From positions 63,554,856 to 63,618,855 of the forward strand of contig NC_089827.1 in the NCBI RefSeq assembly GCF_035046505.1: 64,000 nucleotides of DNA, read 5' to 3'. Made by a program: the position numbers and the translations under genes. Positions 33,076-44,239 of this stretch are shown here, piece by piece (positions within the stretch are counted from its first letter, which is position 1; the number at the start of each line of letters is the position of its first letter). This DNA is from Tiliqua scincoides (Eukaryota > Chordata > Lepidosauria > Squamata > Scincidae). Below the pieces are notes generated by a model. That model saw only the letters and a list, made by a program, of their open reading frames with translations. It was not told the origin of the DNA and made no database searches.

Positions 33076-33567
33076 CAGCCCAATACTGAGCTGCCCAGTG
33101 CGTGGGGCTGCAGCAGCTCTGAAAATGGCTGCCACTGCATCCGGAGTGCAATCCGGGCAGGGCCGACAGCTCCTCGGGAGAAGGGAACTTTCATCCGCTT
33201 TCCCAGGGTAGGGCAAGTAGCCCCACAATGGGGCTACTAAATTCTACAGTGACCCAAGGGTCAATGTAAAATCAAGAGCCTCTGTGTCAGGCCACCAGCC
33301 TGACACAGAGGCTCGGGATCCGGTGGAGCAAAGCTCCACCTTCCTCCCACCCTGCTCCCTCCCTCCAGCATGCCCCCTCCCCCGCCCCAGAATGCCTCTT
33401 CCCCACCTCCCCCCCATTCCCACCCACCTCTCTGCTGCCTGGTGGACCACGTGGCCATGGAGCAGTGGCAGTCCACTGGCACTGAGGGCTGCAGATGTGC
33501 CTTTACTGCACATTTGTGACAATGCACACTAGTGGTAAGCCAGCGCACATTGCTTAGGACTGGGCCC
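33076..33567. mobile_element. Harbinger-like MITE inserted in a MIR, TTA duplication
   Basis: Left end CAGCCCAATACTGAGCTGCC, right end GCTTAGGACTGGGCCC. TTA lies at both edges (33073-33075 and 33568-33570). 492 bp, with two inverted TGTGTCAGGC..GCCTGACACA arms (33272-33310) and a CC-rich tract. Best long-type copy for defining the 3-bp target duplication. Confidence 0.85.
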
Positions 33568-33570
33568 TTA

Positions 33571-33650
33571 GTGGCTTGCCCAAGGTCACCTACTGAATTC
33601 ATGGCAAAGGAAAGATTTGAATTCAAAAAGTCCTATTTGCAGCTCACCGT
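33571..33650 (-). mobile_element. MIR-like ancient SINE, right part
   Basis: GTGGCTTGCCCAAGGTCACC is the best-known MIR core segment on the reverse strand, followed by GATTTGAATTCA. It restores the MIR interrupted at 33072. Confidence 0.7.
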
Positions 33651-33939
33651 TCAATTCTATTCTCTGCTAGCACTGCAAAGCATTTTCTGATGACTCATGT
33701 ATAAGCAGTGCCGGCATGAAGGCCTGAACCATCCCACTGACACTGTATCCCAACCCCCTGCCATTGGCAGAGGTGAGTACTGTGCTGTGTGGCTCAAGGG
33801 TGGGTGGTGGTGGAATGAAGGGAGGAAAGGGGAGGAGCGGTTTCTGAGCAGGGGGAAGGCAGAGCAAGGGTGAATCAGGCCCAGGATGGAGTGAGATCAG
33901 AGAAGGAGACCTCCGCTGTATCCTATTCTCCCTCCTGAG

Positions 33940-33998
33940 CCTGGAAGCCCAATGGGGCTTACTTCCAAGCAGATATCTATAGGATTGCACTGTAAGTG
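33940..33998. mobile_element. short MITE remnant (TTACTTCTGAGTAA-type family)
   Basis: CAATGGGGCTTACTTCCAAG then TATAGGATTGCACTGTAAG is the right half of the 90-bp family. Confidence 0.5.
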
Positions 33999-33999
33999 T

Positions 34000-35410
34000 A
34001 ACATAAGCTGTAAAGGAGAAATAAGAGGCAGGAAGAGAATTCAGAAATTTAAAGTTGATATTTTGTTGTTGGACGTGGCTATGGGGAATGCCATGCTGAG
34101 GTCTTGCACTTCAAAATCTAACCCTGCACCTGTGGCTTCATGAGCTATGTGACAGGCAGCAACTTGGTTTATGTGGCATCTTTTAGCATGTGCTGAAATT
34201 GGAACACAAACGCACATGCTGAGCTCACACTATCAAATGTACAAGAGCATCCGTCAGGGCTGGGCTTTGGCAACCTTGCTTTCTGTCAAACAACCAACTG
34301 ATTAAGACCTCTGTTTCAAGAGCTCAGAAGAGCATATTGGAACCGTGGTTAGGAAGATATTTAATACAATGCCTGGCTGCAGATAGGAAAGCAGGGGTGG
34401 GGGGGGGATTAGCCTATTTGCTTCCTGGCTTTGGCTGTGAAACTCTCAGCTCCACCTGCAGCCACTCATCCCACTATTATGCACTTGACAGCATGGGCAC
34501 TTAGAAGAAGAGCCACAGGCCACCTAGATGTAATGACGGCTGAGCTCTCTCCCCTCTGTTAGGAACCCGTGAGCATCGGAGGAGGCAATGTGGATTCCAT
34601 CTGCAGCCAGGTGCTCCATCAACTGTTTGGATGAAGTAGATTTAATCACAGCAACAGGATGTGAAAATTCCAAACATCCATATGCTGCTAATTGAGATCA
34701 TCTGTCTGATAGAAAATATTGCTCTGGTCTCAGTTTCTGTGCCACAGAAAAATGCAGTAGGGAGATATGTTGAATTGGACTGTCTGGTAAGGCACTCTTA
34801 CATTATCTTAATCGGTTTGGTGAGAGACAAGGACAGCATGAATAATGCTGCTTAAATAAAAGGGTTGGCCCAAAAGCAAGGGGACCGAGCTTTGGGAGCC
34901 ACATGTCAATAAACACGATGAGAAACGTTCAAAGGTTTTGTATCGCCTCCACTTTACAAACAATGAAATTGCTTGGAGATCATTTTATACATCTCGAAAT
35001 CTTTCTGGTTTCAAGAGCTCCTTTCTTAGATTAAAACCATGGGATGTTATTTACAAAATTAATATTAGAAGCCTATATAAAGCTTATCCCCTTCAACCAG
35101 CACTACTGGACAAATGTCTACTTCCAACACTAATTATGTTACAGAATACCTTGGACAATACGAGGAATTCATATTGTATTCTAAAAATAGGACAGATGGA
35201 CATAACATTTAATTCAGATAAAATGCTCTACAGTATTGCTTTTCTAAAGCTAATTAAGCCTCCAAAGGTTGCTGTTGGGTAATGCTATCACAAACTGCAT
35301 TTTAGAGAGATTTATGTGGCTCTGAAACTCACGAAGCCCAAGATTTATAGATGTTCCTATTATTATTATTTTAAGTATTAAAACTACTTAACATTCACAC
35401 GGCAATGACA
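34000..35410. other. unique sequence
   Basis: No gene or repeat is recognised. A plus-strand frame of 114 codons at 34938-35282 is rich in L, I, K and N, has no recognisable motif or splice context and is probably chance. The stretch near 34560-34860 is non-repetitive and could be conserved. Confidence 0.35.
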
Positions 35411-35417
35411 GTACAGG

Positions 35418-35770
35418 CGTGCCCCTCATCCCTGGTGGTTCCATTCCAACCCCCCCCCCCCCGCAGATAGCTGAATCTGCGGATACAGGGGTACCCCTAT
35501 ATACCGCCATAGGTGAGTTTTTGTTGGGGGGTAGGTGCAGTGGGTGCGAGATGTGAGAAGGGGATTTCAGATAGCTCTACATAAATCTTCAGGTCATAGC
35601 AGGTGGGGACTGGTTTCAGGAGGTGAGGGAATAATTGTATAGGTCTTTGGGAGCGATATTGACTTACTTTCTTTTGTGATTGTGGGGAAAGTCACCCATC
35701 TCTGTTCCTAACCTTAGTACAGGGGGTCCCCACATCTCGCACCCACCGTACCTCCCCCCCAACAAAACCT
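35418..35770. mobile_element. MITE with inverted repeat, possible Tc1/mariner type
   Basis: TACAGGCGTGCCCCTCATCC with CTGAATCTGCGGATACAGGG resembles Tigger-like MITE ends. A strong inverted repeat, TTGGGGGGTAGGTGCAGTGG with GTGCGAGATGTG (35524-35556), pairs with CACATCTCGCACCCACC and TACCTCCCCCCCAA (35731-35764). Boundaries and superfamily are uncertain. Confidence 0.45.
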
Positions 35771-35774
35771 TGAG

Positions 35775-37025
35775 CAGTATCGAGCCTCCATGTCTCCTCC
35801 GTGCCTCAGCAGGTCATTCCTTAACCCATATGATGTGAAACTTCCTCCATGTGAGAAGTGGGAGAGGGTAAAGCACCCATAGGGGCAAAACCCTCTCCTC
35901 CCTGTCACCGCAAGCAGAGAACCATCACTACAACTGCTACCAGCTAAGCTGAAAGCAAAGAGGGAGAGATGTTGGGGAGCTGGGTGAAGATGTGGGTGAA
36001 TTGGGAATTCTTCTGTAGCTTGGTGAAGGCATAGAAGCATTCAGGGCACTATAATGTTCACCTCTGCTTTAAAGTAAGCACCACAAATTCCCAAAGCTCA
36101 TTTCTGGGCCTGAGCCCAGTGAGTTTCACTGGCATTTTCTATTTGGGATTTATATGAGTAATGGGGATGGGTTAGCAGCAAATCAGAAGACATCCTTGCC
36201 GAGCCTAAGGGATGGCCCAGAAATCAAGATAGGCCTCATAAAGAAAGCAGCTCTTGAATGACCCCCCAAGGATGAGAAGAAATTTTTGGGACACATGTGA
36301 AAGGGAAAGCCTGACTGAGGAATAACTGCTTTGAGGGCTTCCAGCTAAAAGAAGAGAGATGAATATAAAATAAAAATGGGGAACAATATGGCAGGAAGGA
36401 CAAAACATGGAAGTTGGAGAAATCGAACTATCTGTTATCTAACAATGAAAGCTGTTTCATTTGTTCAGAATCTTTCTATAGATGCCACTCATTGTACCCT
36501 GTGAACTGATAACAAAAATGTGTGACACATTTTCACTGACAAGGGTTATATCTGGAATTTGCAAATGTAGCTCTTATCAGTTTCAATAACAAAGGGAGAG
36601 GGAATGGAAGACTCTGCTTCTATAGGGGCTGCCGCAGAAACACTTCTCAAAGTCAAATGCCAAGAAGCTTCCATTCTTGTTCCTGGAAGCAACAGCTTTC
36701 GGGATGATCCAGAAAGAAGGGAATTTAAGGGAAGAGAATGACCTCTTCATTCTAAGGCAAACATAGAGAAAGTCCTGTCTCATGTGTCTCTTACATTCAT
36801 TTTATATTCATATTCAAGAATATAATATTAATATCATTCATGTTAAGGAAATAAGGTATATTTCCTTAATAAAGATACAGTACCATCAAAATGAGTGGAG
36901 AACACCAGCTTTAACAGCTGCCCTTTCTAAGTGTGGTTCAACTGAGATAACCTTCACAGTCTCAATGTTCTCTCCTCAACATTATGTAAATTTAAGCTCA
37001 CCATTCTGGTGAGCCACAGTTTCAC
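35775..37025. other. unique sequence
   Basis: No recognised gene or repeat. Frames of 66-108 codons on the minus strand show no domain. Confidence 0.4.
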
Positions 37026-37029
37026 CTTT

Positions 37030-37560
37030 CCCTCCTGATGGTCTGTTCCTTTTACTATACTGCTCTGGACCAGGGTATCTTAGAGATCGCCTGCTCCCGT
37101 ACAATCCGGCTCGTCCTCTTAGGTCATCAGATAAGGCCTTTTTACAAGTGCCGCCGCCTAGGGAGGTACGTGGGGCAGCTGCAAGAAATAGGGCCTTCTC
37201 AGTAGTGGCACCAACGCTATGGAACTCCCTTCCCCTTGACTTAAGAATGGCTCCCTCTCTTGAGACCTTTCGGCAAGGCCTGAAGACCCTTCTGTTTAAA
37301 TAGGCCTTCTGAGTTCTCGGCCTTTTAACATCTTTTTAACATCTTTTAATATTTTTTACAGGCCTGATTCTTTTATGACTTGCTGCTGCTCTATGCTCTT
37401 TTTACCTATTTTTTTTACTCTGACTGCTGTTTTTTTATGATGTGTTAATATGTTTTTATTTGTTTTTAAATTATGTTTTTAATATGTTGTAAGCCGCCTT
37501 GAGTCCCTTCGGGGAGAAAGGCGGGGTAAAAATAAAGTTGTTGTTGTTGTTATTATTATT
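37030..37560 (+). mobile_element. L2 LINE, 3' fragment
   Basis: The plus strand encodes the C-terminus of the L2 ORF2 protein, readable as GPGYLRDRLLPYNPARPLRS, then VPPPREVRGAAARNRAF and LWNSLPLDLRMAPSLETF. It is followed by a 3' UTR and the L2-type end TAAGCCGCCTTGAGTCCC, GGCGGGGTAAAAATAAAG and a GTT/ATT run. It is 5' truncated before the RT core. The reading is well preserved, so this is a relatively young copy. Confidence 0.88.
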
Positions 37561-37587
37561 ATTCCTTTTGAAAAATAAACAAGTAGT

Positions 37588-37935
37588 GTGGGCAGGAGGT
37601 CTGGTCTAGAGGGTAGAGCCTCCGTCTGCCTGAAGATAACATCCACAAGGTCGCCAGTTCGAGGCCACCGGCACCGTGCGACCTTGAAGCAGCTGACAAG
37701 CTGAAGCCGAGCTATTCCATCTGCTCTGAGCGTGGGAGGATGGAGGCCAGAATGTGAAGCCAGATTGGAATGAAACACCTGAATGTAGTGGTTCTTGAAA
37801 GAAAGAACCTCCTTTCAATTGTAAAAATCCCTATTTAATAAGGGATTTAAATAAAAGCCTGCCTATGTAAACCGCCTTGAATAAAGACCAAGAAAGGCGG
37901 TATATAAATACCTGTTATTATTAATATTATTATTA
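37588..37935 (+). mobile_element. tRNA-derived SINE with L2-type tail
   Basis: The head carries a Pol III A box TGGTCTAGAGG (37602-37612) and a B box AGTTCGAGGCC (37656-37666), spaced about 44 bp apart as in tRNA genes. An unrelated body of about 150 bp follows. The tail, GTAAACCGCCTTGAATAAAG then AAAGGCGGTATATAAATACC, ends in an ATT run and belongs to the L2 tail group. The element probably depends on L2 reverse transcriptase. About 350 bp, apparently full length. Confidence 0.85.
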
Positions 37936-37939
37936 TTAG

Positions 37940-38435
37940 TGCAACCTCCACCACTTTTTATTTAAGGGCAGAGCCCAGAGGCCAGATTGCTTACAGGAAT
38001 GGCTGCCTCACAATGTTTGTGTGCATTGGTTGGCCATGAGGATGGAAACATATTCTTCACATTTGTGCAAGCTTTAAACAAAGTGGGGGGGGGGGGGGCA
38101 TGAAGAAAATTACATCATCCTCAGGGAGCAATTTAAAGCAAATTCCATAACAGGTTTTGTACCCATTGGGCCTTAGATAGTTAATTATCCCAAAAAGACA
38201 GCTCATCATTTGTGACTTTCCTTGAAACATTATTGACTTCACAGAGCAAAAGGCTCCATCCCAGACAGCATGCAACAGATGTTTTAAACAATAAAAAGTT
38301 ACCACAAGGTGGCCATATTTATTGTACAGAGGCGAGAAGGCTGACAGGAGAGAGGGGAGTTGAGAACACCTGGGTTAACTAGACTTCTTGCCCCATTCCC
38401 CCTGGTACTTAAGCCTCCGATGGCCAGAAGCAGAA
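37940..38435. other. unique sequence with a G-run
   Basis: A G14 run lies at about 38084-38098. No gene or repeat is recognised. Confidence 0.45.
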
Positions 38436-38439
38436 CACA

Positions 38440-39725
38440 AGCTGAAAAGCAGGTGACCAAGGGGTCTTTGCCTGGCTTGGTTCATTAGATCTGCCCAGGG
38501 GAGACTGCAGAAGTGTTATACATTCATCTTTGATGAAGGGTTGTTGCCAATTGCTTTAAAGAAGGCTGCAATTCACCCCCTCTTAAAAACAAAAACCCCT
38601 CTGGACTCAATTGTACTGAAGCACTATCAGCCAGTTCCTCAGCTACTATTTCTGGACAAGGTGGTTAAGTGGGTGGTAGTGTTTCAGCTCCAGGGGGGTT
38701 CTGGATGAAATGGATCATCCAGATCTTTTTCAATCCAGTTTCAGGCCCAGCTTTGGAATGGAAACAGCTTTGGTGGATGATTTACACCAGGGACTAGATG
38801 GAGGGAGTGCATCCTTGTTGGTCCTGCTAGGTCTGCGAGGTATTGCTCTGCAGTGGTTCTGGTCAGTCCCGGCTGATAGGTTCCAGAAGATGGTATTGGG
38901 GGACCTGTGTTCAGCACACCGAGCTTTGGCATGTGGGGTGCTGTATGGTTCCATCTAATCCCCCATGTAGTTTAACATCTGTATGAAACCACATACAGAG
39001 GTCATGCAAGGCTTTGAAGTTGGGTGTCATCAATATGCAGATGACATCCAGGTTTACTTCTCTTTACCATCTAATACTGGGGAAGGTGTTGAAATACTGG
39101 AGTGGATCAAGGTCTGGGTGTGGGTTAACAAGATGCAATTAAAAAAAAATACAGAGATCCTCTTGGTTCAGAAAACTATGACTCTGTTGCTGTTCTAAAT
39201 TGGGTTGCACTCCCACTGCAAGAGCAGGTTTGCAGCTTGGGGGTTCTCCTGGACCTATCACTGCTCCTGGACCACCAGGTGGTAGTGGCAATCGAGCCCT
39301 TTGCCCAGCTCAGACTGCTGTGCCAGTTGCAGCCGTACATGAGTTGATTGGACCACATGGACCACATGGTGGTCTATGACTTGATGGCATCAAGACTTGA
39401 CTTCGACATGCTCTGTGTGGGGCTGCCCCTGATGACTGTCCAGAATCTGCAATTAGTACAGAATGTAGTGGCCCATGTGGTCCTGGGAGCTCAGCAGTTC
39501 AACTCAGTCCAACTACTGCTCCAGTGGCTGCTAGCTCATTTTGCATTTTAGCTGCTACATTATTGGTATTCTGATGCTGCTATTTTACCTTGTATTTTTT
39601 AATCATTTTTAGTGTTATTATTTTATCGTTAATTACTTTTTATTGTAAGCTGCCTTGAGCACCCTATATTTGAGGGGAAAAGGCAGGAGATGAACTCAAT
39701 CAATAAAATCAATCAATAAAATCAT
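38440..39725 (+). mobile_element. L2 LINE, degenerate with internal deletions
   Basis: Plus-strand pieces of L2 reverse transcriptase can be followed: KKAAIHPLLK, FQSSFRPSFGMETALVDDL, GVLYGSI, then YADD (39034-39045, catalytic pair intact) and LQLVQNVVAHVVLGA near 39450. The segment normally holding LLLLDFSAAFDTVDH is deleted between LVLL and GLRGIALQW. The C-terminal 100 residues are gone. The 3' end is GTAAGCTGCCTTGAGCACCC, AAAAGGCAGGAGATGAA and an AATCAATA run. Many stops; a dead copy. Confidence 0.85.
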
Positions 39726-39970
39726 CCTGGCAATTCCCTCTTTACAACCTGATTCTATGACATTGTGTCAGAAATGAACCAACTTGCATAATTGACTGGA
39801 GGGCCCCATCTTTGGTGCCAGGATTGATATCTGCCCTCGTAATAAATAGCACAGCAGTATTCCCACTATGGACCAGTAATGCTAAGCAGGGATACTACTG
39901 CAATGCTAGAAAGGACAGTCCAGAGAGAGGATGGGTCTCTGCCATATAGTATCCTAGTGAATGAAAAAAG

Positions 39971-40114
39971 ACGCTTGCGCCAGTCCCCGATCTCGTCTGA
40001 TCTCGGAAGCTAAGCAGGGTCAGGCCTGGTTAGTACTTGGATGGGAGACTGCTTGGGAATACCGGGTGCTGTAGGCTTATACCATAGTCTTTCGAGACTG
40101 AAGGTTGCCAACCA
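39971..40114 (+). mobile_element. 5S rRNA-derived SINE
   Basis: CCCCGATCTCGTCTGATCTC, then the full 5S 3' part with boxes A and C, then the tail CATAGTCTTTCGAGACTG and AAGGTTGCCAACCA. The first 15 bases (ACGCTTGCGCCAGTC) differ from the other copies. The 5S section is the least diverged of the four. Confidence 0.9.
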
Positions 40115-40117
40115 AGG

Positions 40118-40490
40118 CGGGGATGCATCTGTGGATTCACATATGGCCCACTCCCATGGCCCACTCCCACACACCCCCCGACACTCATCTATGGAGGGTT
40201 CCCTGAACCTAGCAGAGGCCAAGGACATCCACCAAGGGAAGCCCAGGCCAACTAAAGCCTTAAAAAGCATTAAAAACGTCACTTCCAGTTTTATGAAAAA
40301 AACAGAAGTGACATATTTTTCATTCTAGGGCTCAGACTGAACCTGGCAGAAGCCGTGGACGGACATCCGTGGCCTCTGCTGGCCTCCAAAGGGTGGGGGT
40401 GGTGTCCCCTCGCACTCATAGATTCAGGTATCTGCAGGGGGTTCCGGAATGGAACCCCCCATGTATACAGGGGCACAATGGTAAGTGTTT
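40118..40490. mobile_element. foldback MITE, possible Tc1/mariner type
   Basis: The right end GGAATGGAACCCCCCATG then TATACAGGGGCAC is the inverse of the left end at 35418. The centre holds GTCACTTCCAGTTTTATG and AACAGAAGTGACAT, a short hairpin, with looser outer arms (CAGAGGCCAAGGACATCC and ACATCCGTGGCCTCTGCTGG). The left end abuts the 5S SINE. Confidence 0.45.
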
Positions 40491-40683
40491 AAGAGAAGGA
40501 ATTGCACTAACAGAAAGCAAGCTTGGTGAAAACTGTACACGTTAGATGTACTAAACTAGTTGGATGGCTAAAAATACTGCTTGCATGCTTAATGCAAAAG
40601 CATATGAAGAGACTAACCTATTCGTTTTTCCAGTGTCATGCATGGTCGTATCAGAGGCTTCAGGCTTGTTTAGTGGAACATTA

Positions 40684-40990
40684 CGATACAGGCATGCATT
40701 GCTTAACAACCTTCTGTTTAACTATGGACCACATATATGACAGTGGTCAAAGCACAAAGAGGCTCTTAATGAGGCAGTCTGGTCTCCCATAGCCTGCAGC
40801 AGAGTGTCTGTTTACATAACAAAGAGGGTCTTAATGCAAAGAAGAGGCAATAGGTAGCCTGTGTGTGTCTGGCAGGGAGTGTCTCTTTACACAACCATGG
40901 CACTACATTGGGCTGAATGTTCACTTAACAACCTAACAGCTTAACAATCGAAATTGGAGAATGTATCCCAAGTATCCCATGTATGCTTAA
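40684..40990. mobile_element. MITE-like element, possible Tc1/mariner type
   Basis: TACAGGCATGCATTGCTTAA and, near the other end, GTTCACTTAACAACC with GAGAATGTATCCC are typical of mariner/Tigger-like MITE termini. An internal TCTGTTTACATAAC / TCTCTTTACACAAC pair repeats. Assignment is tentative. Confidence 0.4.
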
Positions 40991-41199
40991 GTGGCGCACA
41001 CCTGTAGATGACTAGGAAACCTGAGCTATGGAGATGACTGGCTGCTCATATATAAAAAAGTTGATTTTCTTGGAGTAAATAAATTTTTTAAGCCAACCTT
41101 GTGGCAAGGAAATCTTCAATATTGAATTGACGACAGAAAACATACATTGATAGTACTTTGTTGTAAGATATGGTAAATCCCTCTTACTATTGAGTCAAT

Positions 41200-41305
41200 A
41201 TGACACAGTGGATAAGGGTTGGAGTTACTACCAAGAAATGCAAGGTGAGATCTCAGCTCAGTTGGAAAACTCACAGGCTGACCTTGGGCCAGTCACTGAG
41301 AGGGT
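41200..41305 (+). mobile_element. degenerate tRNA/CORE-type SINE
   Basis: GACACAGTGGATAAGGGTTG resembles a tRNA-type A-box region, and CTGACCTTGGGCCAGTCACT is the conserved body segment found in vertebrate CORE-like SINEs. It is heavily diverged. Confidence 0.5.
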
Positions 41306-41470
41306 TCAGATGTAACATGAAACCACAGTGTGTTTTGCTTAAGTCCAGTTTGAATGTCTGAACCAATGCCAGTCTACAAATATCATGCAAGTGTCCACAA
41401 AGCAGGGTATTTAACCATGGTTTGAACCTACTTTCTGAACCACAGTTTGTGCTAACTGGCAATCGTGTAT
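41306..41470. mobile_element. possible palindromic AACCATGGTT-type MITE
   Basis: AACCACAGTGTGTTTTGC and TTTAACCATGGTTTGAACC with AACCACAGTTTGTG echo a palindromic MITE. A similar set occurs at 46205-46330. Ends unknown. Confidence 0.35.
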
Positions 41471-41532
41471 CAGATCACTCCCTATATTTGAACTACTGAA
41501 AGGGGTTTCTATATAGACAAAATAGGAAACTT

Positions 41533-41624
41533 GGGCTGCAATCCTAAACCACACTTTCCTGAGAGTAAGCTCCATTGAACAAAATAGGACTTACTTCTGA
41601 GTAGACCTGGTTAGGATTGTGCCC
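41533..41624. mobile_element. short palindromic MITE (about 90 bp)
   Basis: Ends GGGCTGCAATCCTAAACC and GGTTAGGATTGTGCCC are inverted. The middle reads GAGAGTAAGCTCCATTGAAC and AGGACTTACTTCTGAGTAG. The CAATCCTAA terminus links it to the Harbinger-like families A and B. This is the best copy of the short type here. Confidence 0.75.
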
Positions 41625-41629
41625 TTCCA

Positions 41630-42945
41630 TGATCATCATCCTGAACTCCTTGGAAGGGAGGATACAATAAATGAATGAACCAATTTTTCATACGGAGTTT
41701 AAAATTTATATTGTAAAACCAAAGTGTATAGAATTTCCACCTACTTGCTTCTTGATTCTTCTCAATGTTATTTGTACAACTATAAAGCTGAATAGTCAAT
41801 GAAGGATGAAAACTTGTTTTTTTGTGCAGAAAATACTGTCTAAAAGTGCCTCTGTTTTATAAGTTCAGAGATTCCCCAGTTCCTCAAGGGACTATCATTG
41901 AGCCAAAGATTTTGCATTCTGATCTGAGATCCTGCTAGCAGATGTTTAAAAATGCATGTAACTAGACAGCTCCCTTTTGGGTACGTGTCTGAGATGACTC
42001 AAAAAACCTAATTTATTCTTTCAAAGGTCAGCTGTAACAGACACCCAAAATTGGTTTCAAATCCTCCAGGGAAAAACTGTAGAATAAAAAGTCCTTTTGT
42101 GTTTGAGTAATTTTACCCATTTTGAGCAAGCATTCATTTTTTCCCAGGCAGATAATACCGAAGCTTATGTCATGTGTGTGTGTGTATTAAAATTTTATCA
42201 GAACCAAAAGATACAGTGTAGATAGCATGACTAAATGTATTTGGGGTGTACCATACTAGAGGTGTCATAGGTAAATAGATCATAAACATTCATCTAACAA
42301 CCAAAATACTATTCCCATTTTTATTTATTCCACAAATACATTTTTGTTCCTTGCTAGATTTGAGACTGCAAAACTGAAATAGGTTAACTTCAGACTGGCA
42401 AAGATACTTGGTGTGATCAAAGGGCGTGGCTTGTATTGAGCTGACCTGAATATCTTACATGCATTCATGGGTTTTCTATATATTTTTGAAATGTAAAATA
42501 CTGTAGCAGGTGTAAACCATACCTAAGTTTTAAAACCACAAATAAAGCCAGACCATCTACTGGTGACCAGTCACAGGCATAATATTGGTCGTGGACATAA
42601 GGCTATGCGTAGACAATGAAAGGAAAGTCCAGGAATACAAAGACTCACAATATGTGTCAACAAGTGGTGCAACAAAATCGAAAGGATGCTAGCATCCCTC
42701 ACATAACGTAGCTGCAGGATCAGGAACTCAAGTAATTGAAGCCAGAGTATTTGAAACTACAGGCGTACTCCCATATTCACGAGTCTATAGCCATGGTTTC
42801 ACTTATCCGCGGTTCTCAAATCCCCGCTCCTGTCACACTCGTAACACACCTTTCTTTGTTTACAAATGCTTTGCACAGGAATATTTTTTTTCCCTTTCAC
42901 TTTGAAACAGGAAGCAAATAGTAAGAATCTAGACACATATCACCT
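41630..42945. other. mostly unique sequence with one Tigger-like scrap
   Basis: No gene is recognised. TACAGGCGTACTCCCATATT and CACTTATCCGCGGTTC at 42761-42812 look like a Tigger-type MITE scrap. The rest is unique; a short (GT)n tract lies at 42172-42184. Confidence 0.4.
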
Positions 42946-42949
42946 AGAA

Positions 42950-43304
42950 CAGGGGTCTCCAAACCCCAGCCCGGGGGCCAGATGCGGCCTGCGGCCAGCC
43001 TCTCTCCGGCCCACGGCCAGCCTCTGATACCCTGAGAGCCTCTGGCCCAGTTGACCAAACACAACTAGTTTTGTGCTTGTGGGTTGGGGGGGATAGGGGT
43101 CCATTTAAGTTTGTGCTTTATTTCTTGGACTGTTTTGGTGCTTGGAGAAATCCTGGACATTTGATCCCATTCATTTATTCATTCATCTAAGTTCCAGCTC
43201 TAATTTATTTATTTAAATTTTATTTAAAAAAAATTTTTTCTGGCCCTCGACACTGTGCCAGATATTTGATGTGGCCCTTTGGCCAAAAAGTTTAGAGACC
43301 CCTG
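42950..43304. mobile_element. hAT MITE
   Basis: Left end CAGGGGTCTCCAAACC, right end AAAAAGTTTAGAGACCCCTG. Flanks ACCTAGAA (42942-42949) and TACTAGAG (43305-43312) match at five of eight positions. 355 bp, GC-rich on the left and AT-rich on the right. Non-coding. Confidence 0.82.
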
Positions 43305-43309
43305 TACTA

Positions 43310-44230
43310 GAGGGATGCTAAAGGAAGTGATAATGAGAACACCTCCTCATTAACAGGAAGAACCTTCAAGGTAAAAGAGGTACGTATACATTTAGATACA
43401 GAGGATCATGATGCTCCATAGAAAATGTGAAATCTACGGTCAACTTTTTACTTAATTCAATCGAATTAGAGTTTTCCCCCACAATTCAACTGGTCATCTA
43501 AATTACTGAATTTCCAAGGAGAGCAGCCAGACGCACATTAGTATTCTTGTATATATTGTTCTCTGTGCGGCAGTGCTGCTTTCTTAATAGGTTGTCTGAA
43601 TTCTCTACAGGCATACCTGCATGTCTGCAAACTTAATAGCTTATAGCAGCATCATATATCATTTTTGCAGCAAATGACCTTAACGTAAGGGTGTTAAAGC
43701 TAAGGGTGACTTGCATATCTCTGCAAGCATTATCACAGGCGAGGCGAGACATCGTAAGATCTATGAAAACCAACAGGAACTGGTAATAAGAAAATCAATT
43801 ACACCAAAGTACATGCAATCTGAACATGAAATTATTTACATTTTTCATGCAAACCTATGCATATAAAGAAATTTTAATTTTTTATTATATCTTAACAGTG
43901 TAATGAGTAGTGAATTCATAACAAAGATACGACAGACATTTGCACTTAAAGTAAAAGCTTCCTACTTAATGTGTAATTGGATCAAATTGTTACAATAATG
44001 CACCTGAAGACAAATTGCATGTCTCTTACATTTGCCTCTCCCCCTTTCCACATATTTTAGTACTTAATTTTAATTCCTTTATTCAATACACTTTGCCGAG
44101 GTTTTCTGAAACATAATTTGTTCTACTGTCTACATTTGCTTCTTAAAAGTTGTACAGTGTGTGTTTCTCTCCCCCTTTAGAGAAAGGAAAGCCCATTCCA
44201 TTATTTTATTCATAATTTAATTTGAGTCAA
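43310..44230. other. unique AT-rich sequence
   Basis: No recognised repeat or gene in about 0.9 kb. Confidence 0.45.
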
Positions 44231-44239
44231 GTCCTAGGA

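Noticed and set aside
34938-35282. A 114-codon host gene
   Set aside because: There is no domain, no splice context, AT-biased composition and no recognisable similarity.
37602-37666. A tRNA gene
   Set aside because: A and B boxes are present, but the acceptor stem does not pair and the sequence continues into a SINE body and an L2-type tail.
39034-39045. A functional L2 reverse transcriptase
   Set aside because: The YADD box is intact, but the surrounding frame is short and has deletions and many stops.
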